Below are positions 9,770 through 18,219 of a stretch of DNA of 64,000 nt, in pieces (the first letter of the stretch is position 1; each line of letters starts with the position of its first letter). The translations under genes and the position numbers were made by a program. The notes below the pieces were generated by a model that saw only the letters and a program-made list of their open reading frames with translations, did not search any database and was not told the DNA's origin. Source of the DNA: Bacteroidales bacterium UBA6192. Lineage in GTDB: Bacteria > Bacteroidota > Bacteroidia > Bacteroidales > F082. Where the stretch lies: positions 1,874-65,873 of the forward strand of contig DITE01000058.1 of assembly GCA_002422725.1 (NCBI GenBank), given 5' to 3'.

Positions 9770-10954
9770 ATGACAGAACAAAATTCAAACAGTTTTAATA
9801 TTCTGGTTGTCGATGATAACCCACGAAACCTTCAGGTTATCTCCACCCTTTTATCGGCCAATGGTTACAAAACTGCTGTGGTCAACTCAGGTACAAATGC
9901 ACTAAAATACATGGAGATGCGTGAACCTGACCTGATCCTTCTCGACATCATGATGCCCGAGATGAGCGGTTATGAGGTGTGCACAATTATCAAGGAGGAT
10001 GAGCGTTACAAAGAGATCCCGGTAATTTTTCTGACTGCCAAATCCGAATTATCCGACATCATAATGGGCTTCAAACTGGGAGCCGTAGACTACATCACCA
10101 AACCATTCCGGATCGAGGAAGTGCTTGTAAGGGTGAGAACACATCTCGAGCTGCGCGAATCGCGTAAACAACTCCTCCTTAAAAACATGCAGCTTGAATC
10201 GCTCAATAAGGAGTTGACGCTGTCACAAGAACAAATCAGAGAAGACGCCTTAAGGTTAAAACAATTGGTGAACGAAAAAAATCAGCTTTTCTCCATCATT
10301 GCCCATGACCTTAGAGGGCCAATTAACTCGTTCATTTCGCTTACCCGTCTTTTAGCCGATGAGGCTGCAGGTATATCACCTGAACTGATTATGGAGCTTT
10401 CGGCTGATATGCACCAATCTGCAAGTTCGCTTCACGAACTACTCGAAAACCTCTTGTCATGGTCGCTCATGCAACGCGATGAGGTAAGAATGAATCAGGA
10501 AGATATCTTTTTGAAACCACTTATTGATAGTGTATTGGAGTTGCTTAAGGAAAAATTTGTTACCAAGAATATCCTTATAACCAATACCATACCCCCTAAT
10601 TTAGCAGTGAAGGGCGATTGGAACATGGTTTCAACTGTTGCCCGCAACCTGATTACCAATGCGGTTAAGTTTACTCCTCAGGGAGGCGAAGTAAGCCTGT
10701 CAGGTATACAGGATGGTAATGGGATGGTCATCATTACTGTTCAAGATACAGGTATTGGTATGTCGGCTGAGTTGATCGGGCGTCTTTTTCAGTTTGATAA
10801 GCGCACATCGCGTCCTGGCACTGATGGTGAACCAAGCTCGGGTTTGGGTCTTATGCTTTGCAAAGAGTTCATCGAGCGAAATGGGGGTCAGCTCAAAATT
10901 CGAAGTCAGGAGAATGTTGGCAGTGTGTTTGAGTTTACGCTCCCGGAAGCCTGA
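9770..10954 (+). CDS. Response regulator-histidine kinase fusion (REC-HisKA-HATPase)
   Basis: A 394-residue cytosolic protein with a receiver first (residues 8-128; D59 in LILLDIMMPEMSGYEV, T89, K111), then a coiled-coil linker (130-170), HisKA with H179 (SIIAHDLRGPINS) and an ATPase domain (ITNAVKFTP, DTGIGM, GLGLMLC). A receiver in front of a kinase lets phosphorylation by one kinase gate a second one. Its transmitter is a close paralogue of the 7TM kinase at 5413. It is the last + strand gene of the kinase cluster and converges on the purine nucleoside phosphorylase gene 19 bases away. The role as integration point of the five-kinase cluster is inference from the architecture. Confidence 0.92.
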   Translation: MTEQNSNSFNILVVDDNPRNLQVISTLLSANGYKTAVVNSGTNALKYMEMREPDLILLDIMMPEMSGYEVCTIIKEDERYKEIPVIFLTAKSELSDIIMGFKLGAVDYITKPFRIEEVLVRVRTHLELRESRKQLLLKNMQLESLNKELTLSQEQIREDALRLKQLVNEKNQLFSIIAHDLRGPINSFISLTRLLADEAAGISPELIMELSADMHQSASSLHELLENLLSWSLMQRDEVRMNQEDIFLKPLIDSVLELLKEKFVTKNILITNTIPPNLAVKGDWNMVSTVARNLITNAVKFTPQGGEVSLSGIQDGNGMVIITVQDTGIGMSAELIGRLFQFDKRTSRPGTDGEPSSGLGLMLCKEFIERNGGQLKIRSQENVGSVFEFTLPEA

Positions 10955-10973
10955 ACATTTGATGCTCCATAGG

Positions 10974-11786
10974 TTACAATTCCAGCATTAAATCCGAAAA
11001 CAGCCGGGTTAAGTCCTTTTCGGCCTTTGAAGCGTTTGACAGCAAGATGTCGATCGACAGAGGCTCCAGTTTGTCGGGGTTGCAGATATCGGTAACCACC
11101 GATATTCCTGCTACCGGAAGCGACATATGGTTGGCAACAATCACTTCGGGCACTGTTGACATGCCCACAACATCGGCTCCTGCCATGCGCAAAAACCGAT
11201 ATTCGGCGCGCGTTTCGAGGCTTGGCCCAATCCACGCAGCGTATACACCTTCGTGCAGCCTAATCTTATGTTTTAGTGCGATGTCTTTCAGTTTATCATT
11301 AATCAGAGGGCTATACGGGCAGCTCATGTCGGGAAACCGAGGCCCCATTTCGTTCAAATTTGGCCCAACCAATGGATTAGTAGGCAGGAAGTTGATATGA
11401 TCATTGATCAGCATCAGCGACGCAGCCTCATACCCAAGATTAAGTGCTCCACAAGCATTGGAAACCAGCAATTCGTTAATGCCCAGCATCTTCATCACCC
11501 TGATAGGAAAAGTAATCTGCTGCATCGTGTATCCCTCGTAAAAATGAAACCTACCGCTCATGACAACAACCTGCCTGCCGTTCAATTTTCCAAAAATCAA
11601 GTAGCCTTTATGCGATTCTACGGTAGATTCGACAAAATGGGGTATGTCGGCATACAATACTTCTTTCTCTATATCTATTTGATGGACAAGATTTCCAAGT
11701 CCTGTTCCAAGAATAATGCCCGTTTGTGGTTGGGTAAGTTTTAGCGACTCGAGATACCGAAAAGCTTCCTGTAATTGGCTGTACAT
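10974..11786 (-). CDS. Purine nucleoside phosphorylase, trimeric NP-I family
   Basis: A 270-residue enzyme of purine salvage that splits purine nucleosides with phosphate into base and (deoxy)ribose-1-phosphate in the cytosol. Family marks are GTGLGN near residue 27 and GRFHFYEGY (78-86) for phosphate, NACGALN (110-116), the base-binding Glu in PSLETRAEYR (E191) and VGMSTVPE (207-214). At the position equivalent to human Asn243 the protein has Asp (D233 in VVTDICNP), discussed under findings. Length is normal for the family. It stands alone between two convergent or divergent neighbours; msrB diverges 111 bases upstream. A TACTTTCG element at 11803-11810 on the - strand could be its -7 box. 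Confidence 0.9.
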   Translation of the reverse strand: MYSQLQEAFRYLESLKLTQPQTGIILGTGLGNLVHQIDIEKEVLYADIPHFVESTVESHKGYLIFGKLNGRQVVVMSGRFHFYEGYTMQQITFPIRVMKMLGINELLVSNACGALNLGYEAASLMLINDHINFLPTNPLVGPNLNEMGPRFPDMSCPYSPLINDKLKDIALKHKIRLHEGVYAAWIGPSLETRAEYRFLRMAGADVVGMSTVPEVIVANHMSLPVAGISVVTDICNPDKLEPLSIDILLSNASKAEKDLTRLFSDLMLEL

Positions 11787-11802
11787 GATGTCGAATTTTT
11801 CA

Positions 11803-11810
11803 CGAAAGTA
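11803..11810 (-). promoter_or_regulatory. Candidate -7 element for the purine nucleoside phosphorylase gene
   Basis: The - strand reads TACTTTCG, one mismatch from the Bacteroidota -7 consensus TAnnTTTG, 16 bases upstream of the start codon. I see no good -33 TTG at the usual spacing, so this is a weak call. Confidence 0.35.
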
Positions 11811-11832
11811 AGGAATTGTATAAATCAGGGCT

Positions 11833-11840
11833 TAGGTTTG
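11833..11840 (+). promoter_or_regulatory. Candidate -7 element for msrB
   Basis: TAGGTTTG matches the Bacteroidota -7 consensus TAnnTTTG exactly and lies 57 bases before the msrB start. The nearest upstream TTG (11816-11818) is only 14 bases away, shorter than the usual 19 or so, so the -33 box is doubtful. Confidence 0.4.
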
Positions 11841-11897
11841 TGTCGTTTTGCAACAATTTGTGCAATTGGTTGTTATTTAAATGTAAAATGATGTTTT

Positions 11898-12419
11898 ATG
11901 AAATATGTCCAATTAATTTATTTGCTTTGTTTTACATTTTTTGTGTCACATCAAGCATTTGCGCAAGTCAATGTCGATGTGAAAAAGTCAGATGATAACT
12001 TCCAGATACCTGAAAATATGATCGTGAAAATTGTGAAAAGTGAAGCCGAATGGCTCAAAGAGCTTGGAGAAGAGCGATACCGCGTGCTCCGTCAATGTAG
12101 CACTGAACCTCCATTTACAGGAAAGTATTACAAGCATAAGGAAAAGGGCGTCTATCTCTGTTCGGGATGCGGAAATGATTTGTTTGCCTCCGACACCAAG
12201 TACGAATCCGGATCGGGTTGGCCCAGTTTTTTCGCTGCTCTTGACAAGACGAAAATAAAGGAAATAGCCGATACAAGCTATGGGATGGTACGCACAGAAA
12301 TCAAATGTGCCTCCTGTGATGGTCATCTCGGCCATGTGTTCAATGATGGGCCAAAGCCCACAGGGTTAAGGTATTGTGTTAATTCAGCTTCCCTGGAATT
12401 TAGAAAGAAAGAAGAATAG
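11898..12419 (+). CDS. msrB: Peptide-methionine (R)-S-oxide reductase with signal peptide
   Basis: A 173-residue MsrB that reduces methionine-R-sulfoxide in proteins. The catalytic Cys is C160 in GLRYCVNSASL; the structural zinc site is made by C88/C91 (CSGC) and C137/C140 (CASC). C67 (RQCSTEPPFTG) lies where recycling cysteines sit in related enzymes. Residues 1-22 form a signal peptide (hydrophobic core, then AFAQ), so the enzyme acts in the periplasm or as an exported protein, unlike the usual cytosolic MsrB. It is a lone gene that converges on a symporter gene 9 bases away. No MsrA is fused or adjacent. How it receives electrons in the periplasm is not shown here. Confidence 0.93.
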   Translation: MKYVQLIYLLCFTFFVSHQAFAQVNVDVKKSDDNFQIPENMIVKIVKSEAEWLKELGEERYRVLRQCSTEPPFTGKYYKHKEKGVYLCSGCGNDLFASDTKYESGSGWPSFFAALDKTKIKEIADTSYGMVRTEIKCASCDGHLGHVFNDGPKPTGLRYCVNSASLEFRKKEE

Positions 12420-12428
12420 CCGCATTGT

Positions 12429-14090
12429 TTACAATATCTTTCTCTTTTGCCAGTAAACTTTTAGGTCACGCTTTATTTCAGGTGCCAGAAAAAACAATCC
12501 AAGCAGGTTAGGAAAAGCCATGCACAGTACCATCATGTCGGAGAAATCCATGACTGGGCCAAGGCTTGAGGATGTCCCGATGACAATACAAATGAGAAAG
12601 AAAACATTAAAAATCTGATTGGTAACCATTCTCGAGCCAAAATATTTTTCGCCAAACCAGCCAAACAGAAAGTCAAATCCTTTCATACCATAATACGACC
12701 AGGAGATCATGGTGCTGAATGCAAACAATGTAACTGCTGCAAGCAAAACATATGGAAACCATGAAAACACTGAGGCATAGGCAGCCGAAGTAAGCTGAAC
12801 TCCCTGAATTCCTTCATAATCGCGATAGATCCCTGAATAAATGATAACCAGTGCTGTCATGGTGCAAATAACCACGGTATCGATAAATGGTTCGAGCAAA
12901 GCAACAATGCCTTCGCTAACCGGCTCGTTTGTGCGGGCAGCAGCATGAGCAATGGATGCTGAACCCACGCCCGCCTCGTTGGAAAATGCACCTCGCTGAA
13001 AGCCAAAGATCAGGACGCCTATGAAACCTCCCCTCAATGCCTCAGCCGAAAATGCCCCATCCCAGATCAAACTGAATACATGCCCGGTCTCCTGTATATT
13101 CATGATAATAATGATCATCGAGGCAGTTACATAAATAAGTGCCATAACCGGAACAATGCGCGAGCTTACCCTGGCGATGCTTTTAATTCCCCCAATAATT
13201 ACCAGCCCAACCAATAAGGCCAATACTATTCCATACCAAAAGCCAAAATCTTGAATCTCAGGAAAAAAGGCTGCGAACTGTTCAAATGCCTGATTGGCCT
13301 GCAACATATTGCCTCCACCCACAGAACCCCCTATCGCCATCACCGAAAATAAGACAGCCAATACCCAGCCCAACTTCTTGAAGCCCAGCTTTGCCAGGCC
13401 ATCGCGCAGGTAGTACATGGCGCCTCCCGACACCTTTCCGTTTGCGTCAATGCGCCGGTACTTCAGCCCGAGACTGCATTCGCTGAATTTTAACGACATA
13501 CCCAGCAAGCCAGCCATAATCATCCAAAGGGTGGCTCCAGGTCCTCCAATGGAAATAGCTATCGCCACTCCTGCTATGTTTCCAAGCCCAACGGTTGCCG
13601 AGAGGGCTGTCGTCAATGCCTGGAAATGGCTTAACTCGCCCTTATTGTCGGGTTTGTCGTGCTTTCCGGATATCAATCCAATGGCATGACGGAAAGCCCT
13701 GATGTTGATAAATCTTAAGTAAACAGTGAAGAAAACACCACCAGCCATCAACCACAATACAATTAATTTTAATGGTGCCTTAACCGGTTTGCCATCTTTC
13801 TGCACCAGCGCATTTCCCGAAGCATCATACACTTGCTGGTCATAGATGCCCATAGCGTGAAATGGGTCCCAAAACAGTACTTTTGAAAGCCCTTCAACAA
13901 ATGGAGTGAACAGTGCATTAATCTTTTCGGTGATTGAATTATTTACTGTATCAGATAGATATACAGCATTTTCTGACGATGGTTCGGAATGAGATTGTTT
14001 TTCGTTGGCTACCAGCATCTGGGGCAGCACCATTAAGGCAAATATGATAAAAAGAGCCGTTCGACAAAACAGTTTACCGCAAGCTTGCAT
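12429..14090 (-). CDS. Alanine/glycine:cation symporter (AGCS), long form
   Basis: A 553-residue member of the AGCS family (sodium-coupled alanine or glycine uptake) in the inner membrane. The family signature appears near residue 165-195 (GLGNIAGVAIAISIGGPGA) with the later NEAGVGSASIAHAAART segment near 370 and about 11 hydrophobic helices. It is longer than typical members by roughly 90 residues at the N-terminus: a signal-peptide-like stretch (residues 10-29, LVANEK) and a polar region rich in Ser/Glu/Lys precede the first transport helix. That extension may be an extracytoplasmic loop. It lies 323 bases downstream of a second AGCS gene on the same strand. The two share the fold but differ enough to suggest different substrates. 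Confidence 0.88.
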   Translation of the reverse strand: MQACGKLFCRTALFIIFALMVLPQMLVANEKQSHSEPSSENAVYLSDTVNNSITEKINALFTPFVEGLSKVLFWDPFHAMGIYDQQVYDASGNALVQKDGKPVKAPLKLIVLWLMAGGVFFTVYLRFINIRAFRHAIGLISGKHDKPDNKGELSHFQALTTALSATVGLGNIAGVAIAISIGGPGATLWMIMAGLLGMSLKFSECSLGLKYRRIDANGKVSGGAMYYLRDGLAKLGFKKLGWVLAVLFSVMAIGGSVGGGNMLQANQAFEQFAAFFPEIQDFGFWYGIVLALLVGLVIIGGIKSIARVSSRIVPVMALIYVTASMIIIIMNIQETGHVFSLIWDGAFSAEALRGGFIGVLIFGFQRGAFSNEAGVGSASIAHAAARTNEPVSEGIVALLEPFIDTVVICTMTALVIIYSGIYRDYEGIQGVQLTSAAYASVFSWFPYVLLAAVTLFAFSTMISWSYYGMKGFDFLFGWFGEKYFGSRMVTNQIFNVFFLICIVIGTSSSLGPVMDFSDMMVLCMAFPNLLGLFFLAPEIKRDLKVYWQKRKIL

Positions 14091-14413
14091 AAAGTCGATT
14101 TGTTAGATTTTTATTGTTGTGTAAACCTACAAAAAACAATCAATACTTTACCGATTATTCAATTTCTGGCAAGAATAATTGGCTGATTTATCCAATGAAT
14201 ACTAATACTCTAACAAGAAAAACCTGTTTTAATCACAGTGTTTACTGTTTTTTGATTGTCATGCAATTCCAGGCTCAACGAGTAGGGATGTTCATAGCTA
14301 AACCAATTCTGAAAAGGTAATATCCGGTTAAGGTTTATTGTGAGGCTTATTCGGGATCGATAACTGATTGAGGAAAATAGATTCACTCAGGTTGATCAAA
14401 CCCGAACAAGCCT
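14091..14413. other. Intergenic, 323 bases, nothing recognised
   Basis: AT-rich spacer between two AGCS symporter genes on the - strand. It must hold the promoter of the downstream gene, but I find no exact TAnnTTTG element with a -33 partner on that strand and no clear terminator hairpin after the upstream gene. A 68-codon + strand frame here has no family resemblance. Confidence 0.5.
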
Positions 14414-15805
14414 TTACTTGTATTCTTTCATGGCATCAAAATACCTCTTTGTTTCCTTAACAACCACCGATGAGAGCAGTAGCATTGCGATCAGGTTGGG
14501 GATAGTCATGAACGTAATCACCATGTCCACAAAATGCCAGACAATATCCAATCCCCAGACTGAACCAAAAAACACGAACAGTCCATATACATAAAGATAG
14601 GGCTTAACAGCTTTTTCTCCAATAAGATAGATGGTGGCTCTGGAACCATAGTAAGACCAGCTGATAATGGTTGAAAACGCAAAAAGCAATAAACTGAATG
14701 CGATGATATGGCCACCCATTCCATCAATGCCAAAATGATGTAACCCCTTGTTCATAGCATCAACCGTCATTCCAACTCCCTTTATATCCGATTGCCACGA
14801 ATCGGTTACGATGATCATCATCGCGGTCATGGTGCAGATCACAATGGTATCAATCATGGGTTCGAGTAAAGCCACAATGCCTTCACGTGCAGGATAAGCT
14901 GTCTTGGCTGCCGCATGGGCAATGGGTGCAGATCCCTGACCGGCCTCGTTGCTGAACAATCCCCGTCTGACTCCCCAGATAAGAGTCATGATAAAGGTTG
15001 ATCCCACAAAACCTCCTGTAGCTGCTGTACCTGTGAATGCGTCAGCAACAATGTGCGATAAAGCAGCAGGCAACTTATCTGCGAATGCAATTAAAACAGT
15101 CATTGTTGCAATGATATAGACTGCTGCCATAAGTGGAACCAATTTCGAGGTAACATCAGCAATGCGCTTTATGCCGCCAACAATAACAAGTAGCACAAGA
15201 AAAGTGATGATCATGCCCGATATCCAGGTCGGAATCTGATAGCTTGTGAGCATAGCATCTGACATGGAATTTGATTGAGCCATATTGCCTGTGCCTAAAG
15301 AGCAAAGTATTGTTGCGCTTGCAAAAACAAGAGCAAGAATCTTTGCCCAGCGTCCAATTTTATCTTTTAGCCCAAATTCCATATAATACATCGGCCCTCC
15401 CGATACTGTGCCATCACTGTTAAATTTTCTGTACTTCTGTGCCAGTGTGCATTCGGCGTATTTGAGCGTCATACCCAGAAAACCGGTCACCCATATCCAG
15501 AAAACCGCTCCAGGTCCGCCAAGATATATTGCCAGTGCCACTCCAACAATATTTCCGGTACCGACAGTGGCCGATAGGGCTGTTGTTAGAGCTTTAAAGT
15601 GGTTCACATCGCCTTCGGCATGTTTGCTGTCGTATTTTCCGCGAACAACGTTTATTGCATGACCTATTTTGGTGATATTGAGAAAATTAAGCCTGAAAGA
15701 AAACCAGATGCCCGTGGGAATCAACAAGATTAAAATAAGATAACCACCTATGTAATCATTGTATGCCTGAATGCCCTGATCAATCCATGATAATAATTCA
15801 CTCAT
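14414..15805 (-). CDS. Alanine/glycine:cation symporter (AGCS), standard form
   Basis: A 463-residue AGCS-family permease, the usual length. It carries the GTGNIVGVALAIYLGGPGA signature near residue 83-101, the NEAGQGSAPIAHAAAKTAYP segment near 290-309 and about 10-11 membrane helices, starting with ILILLIPTGIWFSFRLNF. It is expected to bring alanine, glycine or related small amino acids in with sodium. The gene is monocistronic by spacing (198 bases upstream to the DUF2851 gene end, 323 bases downstream). No adjacent catabolic gene points to the substrate. Confidence 0.9.
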   Translation of the reverse strand: MSELLSWIDQGIQAYNDYIGGYLILILLIPTGIWFSFRLNFLNITKIGHAINVVRGKYDSKHAEGDVNHFKALTTALSATVGTGNIVGVALAIYLGGPGAVFWIWVTGFLGMTLKYAECTLAQKYRKFNSDGTVSGGPMYYMEFGLKDKIGRWAKILALVFASATILCSLGTGNMAQSNSMSDAMLTSYQIPTWISGMIITFLVLLVIVGGIKRIADVTSKLVPLMAAVYIIATMTVLIAFADKLPAALSHIVADAFTGTAATGGFVGSTFIMTLIWGVRRGLFSNEAGQGSAPIAHAAAKTAYPAREGIVALLEPMIDTIVICTMTAMMIIVTDSWQSDIKGVGMTVDAMNKGLHHFGIDGMGGHIIAFSLLLFAFSTIISWSYYGSRATIYLIGEKAVKPYLYVYGLFVFFGSVWGLDIVWHFVDMVITFMTIPNLIAMLLLSSVVVKETKRYFDAMKEYK

Positions 15806-16003
15806 ATTGCTGGTTTTGGTTCATGTTAATAGTATGGTTACAATTTTAACGGCTTCATATCAACTATTTCTATTTGTTTGCCTGAACAAATATTGAAAAA
15901 AACAACTGATTGTCAATATAAAATCTTTTTAGATTCATCAGAATTGTTGTTAATAGCCTGACAAACAGAAAATAAATTGTTCATTAATTATAAAGAGTTT
16001 TAA

Positions 16004-17278
16004 TTAAGTGGCTTCTTTGATCAGGGCTTGACCAATATGGCATTCGAGGCATCTGCGTGGTTTACAGAAATGTTCGCGCATGTGCAGCAACGCCTGCGAC
16101 TGAAGGGCATTTATTGCACTCAGACCGAGATCGGAAAAGCGATTGATAATGGAGTTTTGTTCAGCCTCAATAGATTCCAGTATCAGGAGAGCGCTGTCCA
16201 GGTGTTTTTCTTCTCCCCTGATCCTTCCATAGGCGAAAAGTACCTGAGCCACGGTATTGATCAGAATCAGTTCCAGGGCGTTTTTACCCATCTGTTTTTC
16301 TGAATTCACCGATTCTTTATCGAAACGAAAGTGATTGTTCCAATAAACAGAAGCTTTAACACTAAACATTTTTTTCACCTGTTCAACATCATTTGCGTGT
16401 AAAACTTTCGAGAAAAGCTGCCCGTTCTGGTGAATTATTGCAGCAATCTGCGACAGCCGGATTGTGGGAAAATTAACCGGACGCATACGCATAAATCGCC
16501 AAATTTCGGCTTTAAGTGGTTTTAACTGATATTTTGACGATAGAAATTGATACTCTTTTCTAAGATTTTCCGGATAATCATCATTGAATTGAACTTCCAG
16601 CAAACCTGCCTGTCCGAAAAGCAGGGCTTCAAGCTGAAATAACTGATCGGCATGCCTTAGCAGCAGATGAAACGGGAGTGAACGCGCCAAAAGGTCAAAT
16701 GCAGCGTCATTGACTTTAAACCCAAAATTTTGCATCAATCTTCTGTAAAACACTTCTTCCCAGTCATTGGCGGTTTGCTCCAGCTGCTCTTGTATGTATA
16801 TAGTCTTGTCAACAAGGCGTTCAACAACCATTCTGTCGAGCCACGAAAGCCAGGTAAAACGCTGAATGCTGCTTACACTTTTTTCGCAGGCAATCCATTT
16901 TCGGCTATCGATGAAGCTGCGATATCTTAGCAGTATGGATGTGTCAAAACATCCGTCAATTTCGAGAGCTGGAATAGTTTGCCGGTGGTCATCATACACT
17001 TCCTTGTCGGCTTTGAAAACCACATGCAGAATAAGACTGCTATAGGCTTTGTCCAGATGATGCTGATGTTTGTACCAATCGGAAGCGTTTATATGCATCT
17101 CAACATTTCCGGCCCACAAAGTTTCGCCAATTCTGATCCTTGCGTTGTGAAAGTCGGGTCCGGAATGATGATTCCTGACGCCGGGATACAACACTTCAAT
17201 GTTTTGCCCGTGAGTAGTTTTAAGTGGACTTTTGAGCAATTTGTTTTCCCACAGATAAATAAGAAATGCTTCATTCAT
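16004..17278 (-). CDS. DUF2851 family protein
   Basis: A 424-residue protein matching the DUF2851 family, common in Bacteroidota and of unknown function. It starts with MNEAFLIYLWENKLL; the N-terminal 130 residues contain the characteristic PGVRNHHSGPDFHNARIRIG and WAGNVEMHINASDWYKH stretches rich in His/Asp, and the C-terminus has a Cys/His cluster (CKPRRCLECHIGQ). The Asp/Glu/His pattern of the N-terminal half (HSGPDF...GNVEMH...LHVVF) resembles a restriction-endonuclease-like metal site, which is only a guess. It is monocistronic and has no informative neighbours. Confidence 0.8.
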   Translation of the reverse strand: MNEAFLIYLWENKLLKSPLKTTHGQNIEVLYPGVRNHHSGPDFHNARIRIGETLWAGNVEMHINASDWYKHQHHLDKAYSSLILHVVFKADKEVYDDHRQTIPALEIDGCFDTSILLRYRSFIDSRKWIACEKSVSSIQRFTWLSWLDRMVVERLVDKTIYIQEQLEQTANDWEEVFYRRLMQNFGFKVNDAAFDLLARSLPFHLLLRHADQLFQLEALLFGQAGLLEVQFNDDYPENLRKEYQFLSSKYQLKPLKAEIWRFMRMRPVNFPTIRLSQIAAIIHQNGQLFSKVLHANDVEQVKKMFSVKASVYWNNHFRFDKESVNSEKQMGKNALELILINTVAQVLFAYGRIRGEEKHLDSALLILESIEAEQNSIINRFSDLGLSAINALQSQALLHMREHFCKPRRCLECHIGQALIKEAT

Positions 17279-17591
17279 AAGCCCGTAATTCGGTAGTTAA
17301 TGCAATATGTTGATCTCTATGCTTCAAGATAGTAAGAGAAATTATATCATAAAAAATCTGTTGATCCAAAATTAGTGAATTCATTGGTTAGCAGAATGTG
17401 TTTTGTTTTTTTATTTGAGCCGGATGGAAAAGGTGAGGCCATATACCTGTTAATCAATGCATAATTATTTATTGCAAAGCAGAGATACAGATGCTGGACT
17501 TTATTTATGTAAAATCGAGTCAAAACACTTGCATAGACATGGCATAATTGTGTATTTTTGTAATGTTGTCCGTAAATGATTTTGAGAAGCT
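17279..17591. other. Divergent intergenic region, 313 bases
   Basis: Lies between the divergent DUF2851 gene and the zapB-like/zapA operon. The right part holds a good promoter for the latter (separate entry). The left part is AT-rich with no recognised RNA or gene. Confidence 0.5.
17529..17560 (+). promoter_or_regulatory. Promoter of the zapB-like/zapA operon
   Basis: A -33 TTG (17529-17531) is followed after 21 bases by TATTTTTG (17553-17560), an exact match to the Bacteroidota -7 consensus TAnnTTTG. The start codon of the first gene is 31 bases downstream. Confidence 0.55.
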
Positions 17592-17888
17592 ATGGCCGAT
17601 ACCAGTATTTTGTTAACCGGGATCGAATACAAAGTCAGGAAACTGATTGAACGCCAGACTCTTCTTAATTCCAGACTTAACGGACTTCAACAGGAGAATG
17701 ATTTATTAAGAACCAAAATTGTTCAACAAGAGGAAACGATAAACCAAATTACAAATCAGACTAATACTAACAATATTGTTCAATCGCTCGGAAATGAGAA
17801 GGAAACAATAGAAAGAAGCAAAAAGAGGGTTCAGCAAATGATAGGTGAGATTGATAACTGCCTTGAATTGTTGAATCAATCAAAATAA
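17592..17888 (+). CDS. Small coiled-coil protein upstream of zapA (ZapB-like)
   Basis: A 98-residue, almost entirely helical protein. Heptad-like spacing of Leu/Ile from about residue 20 to 95 and many Gln/Asn/Glu indicate a coiled coil. It begins 17 bases upstream of zapA and shares its promoter. In many Bacteroidota a short coiled-coil protein occupies this position; by size and context it is a candidate partner of ZapA in the Z-ring, as ZapB is in enterobacteria. No sequence motif proves homology to ZapB, so the name rests on length, predicted structure and neighbourhood. Confidence 0.6.
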   Translation: MADTSILLTGIEYKVRKLIERQTLLNSRLNGLQQENDLLRTKIVQQEETINQITNQTNTNNIVQSLGNEKETIERSKKRVQQMIGEIDNCLELLNQSK

Positions 17889-17904
17889 ACATTGCAAACA
17901 AAGG

Positions 17905-18192
17905 ATGGAAAATATTTCGATCACCATTCATGTTGCCGACAGGCCCTACAAACTGAGTGTAACACGTGCTGAAGAGGAGAGGGTTCGCAAAGCTGCCGGT
18001 ATCATCAATGACAAGATCAGGGACTATGGTAAAACATATGCTTACAACGACAAACAGGATTTGCTGGCTATGGCAGCATTGCAATATACTGTGGCGGCAT
18101 TGAAGTTTGAAGCTGAGATGGAATTCAGGGACAATCACCTGGACGACAAATTGAGCCAGATTGATGCGCTGTTGTCGGAACAAACCTCCTGA
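17905..18192 (+). CDS. zapA: Cell division protein ZapA
   Basis: A 95-residue protein with the ZapA fold: an N-terminal beta strand pair (ISITIHVADRPYKLSV), then RAEEERVRKAAGIINDKI, followed by a long C-terminal helix for dimer and tetramer formation (about 48-95). ZapA crosslinks FtsZ filaments at the division site. Length is normal. It follows the coiled-coil gene by 16 bases and precedes a 6S RNA gene and rny, the usual order in this phylum and reminiscent of the zapA-ssrS order of gammaproteobacteria. Confidence 0.85.
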   Translation: MENISITIHVADRPYKLSVTRAEEERVRKAAGIINDKIRDYGKTYAYNDKQDLLAMAALQYTVAALKFEAEMEFRDNHLDDKLSQIDALLSEQTS

Positions 18193-18219
18193 TGCATTGG
18201 CTAAGTTCTTTGAAAAATT

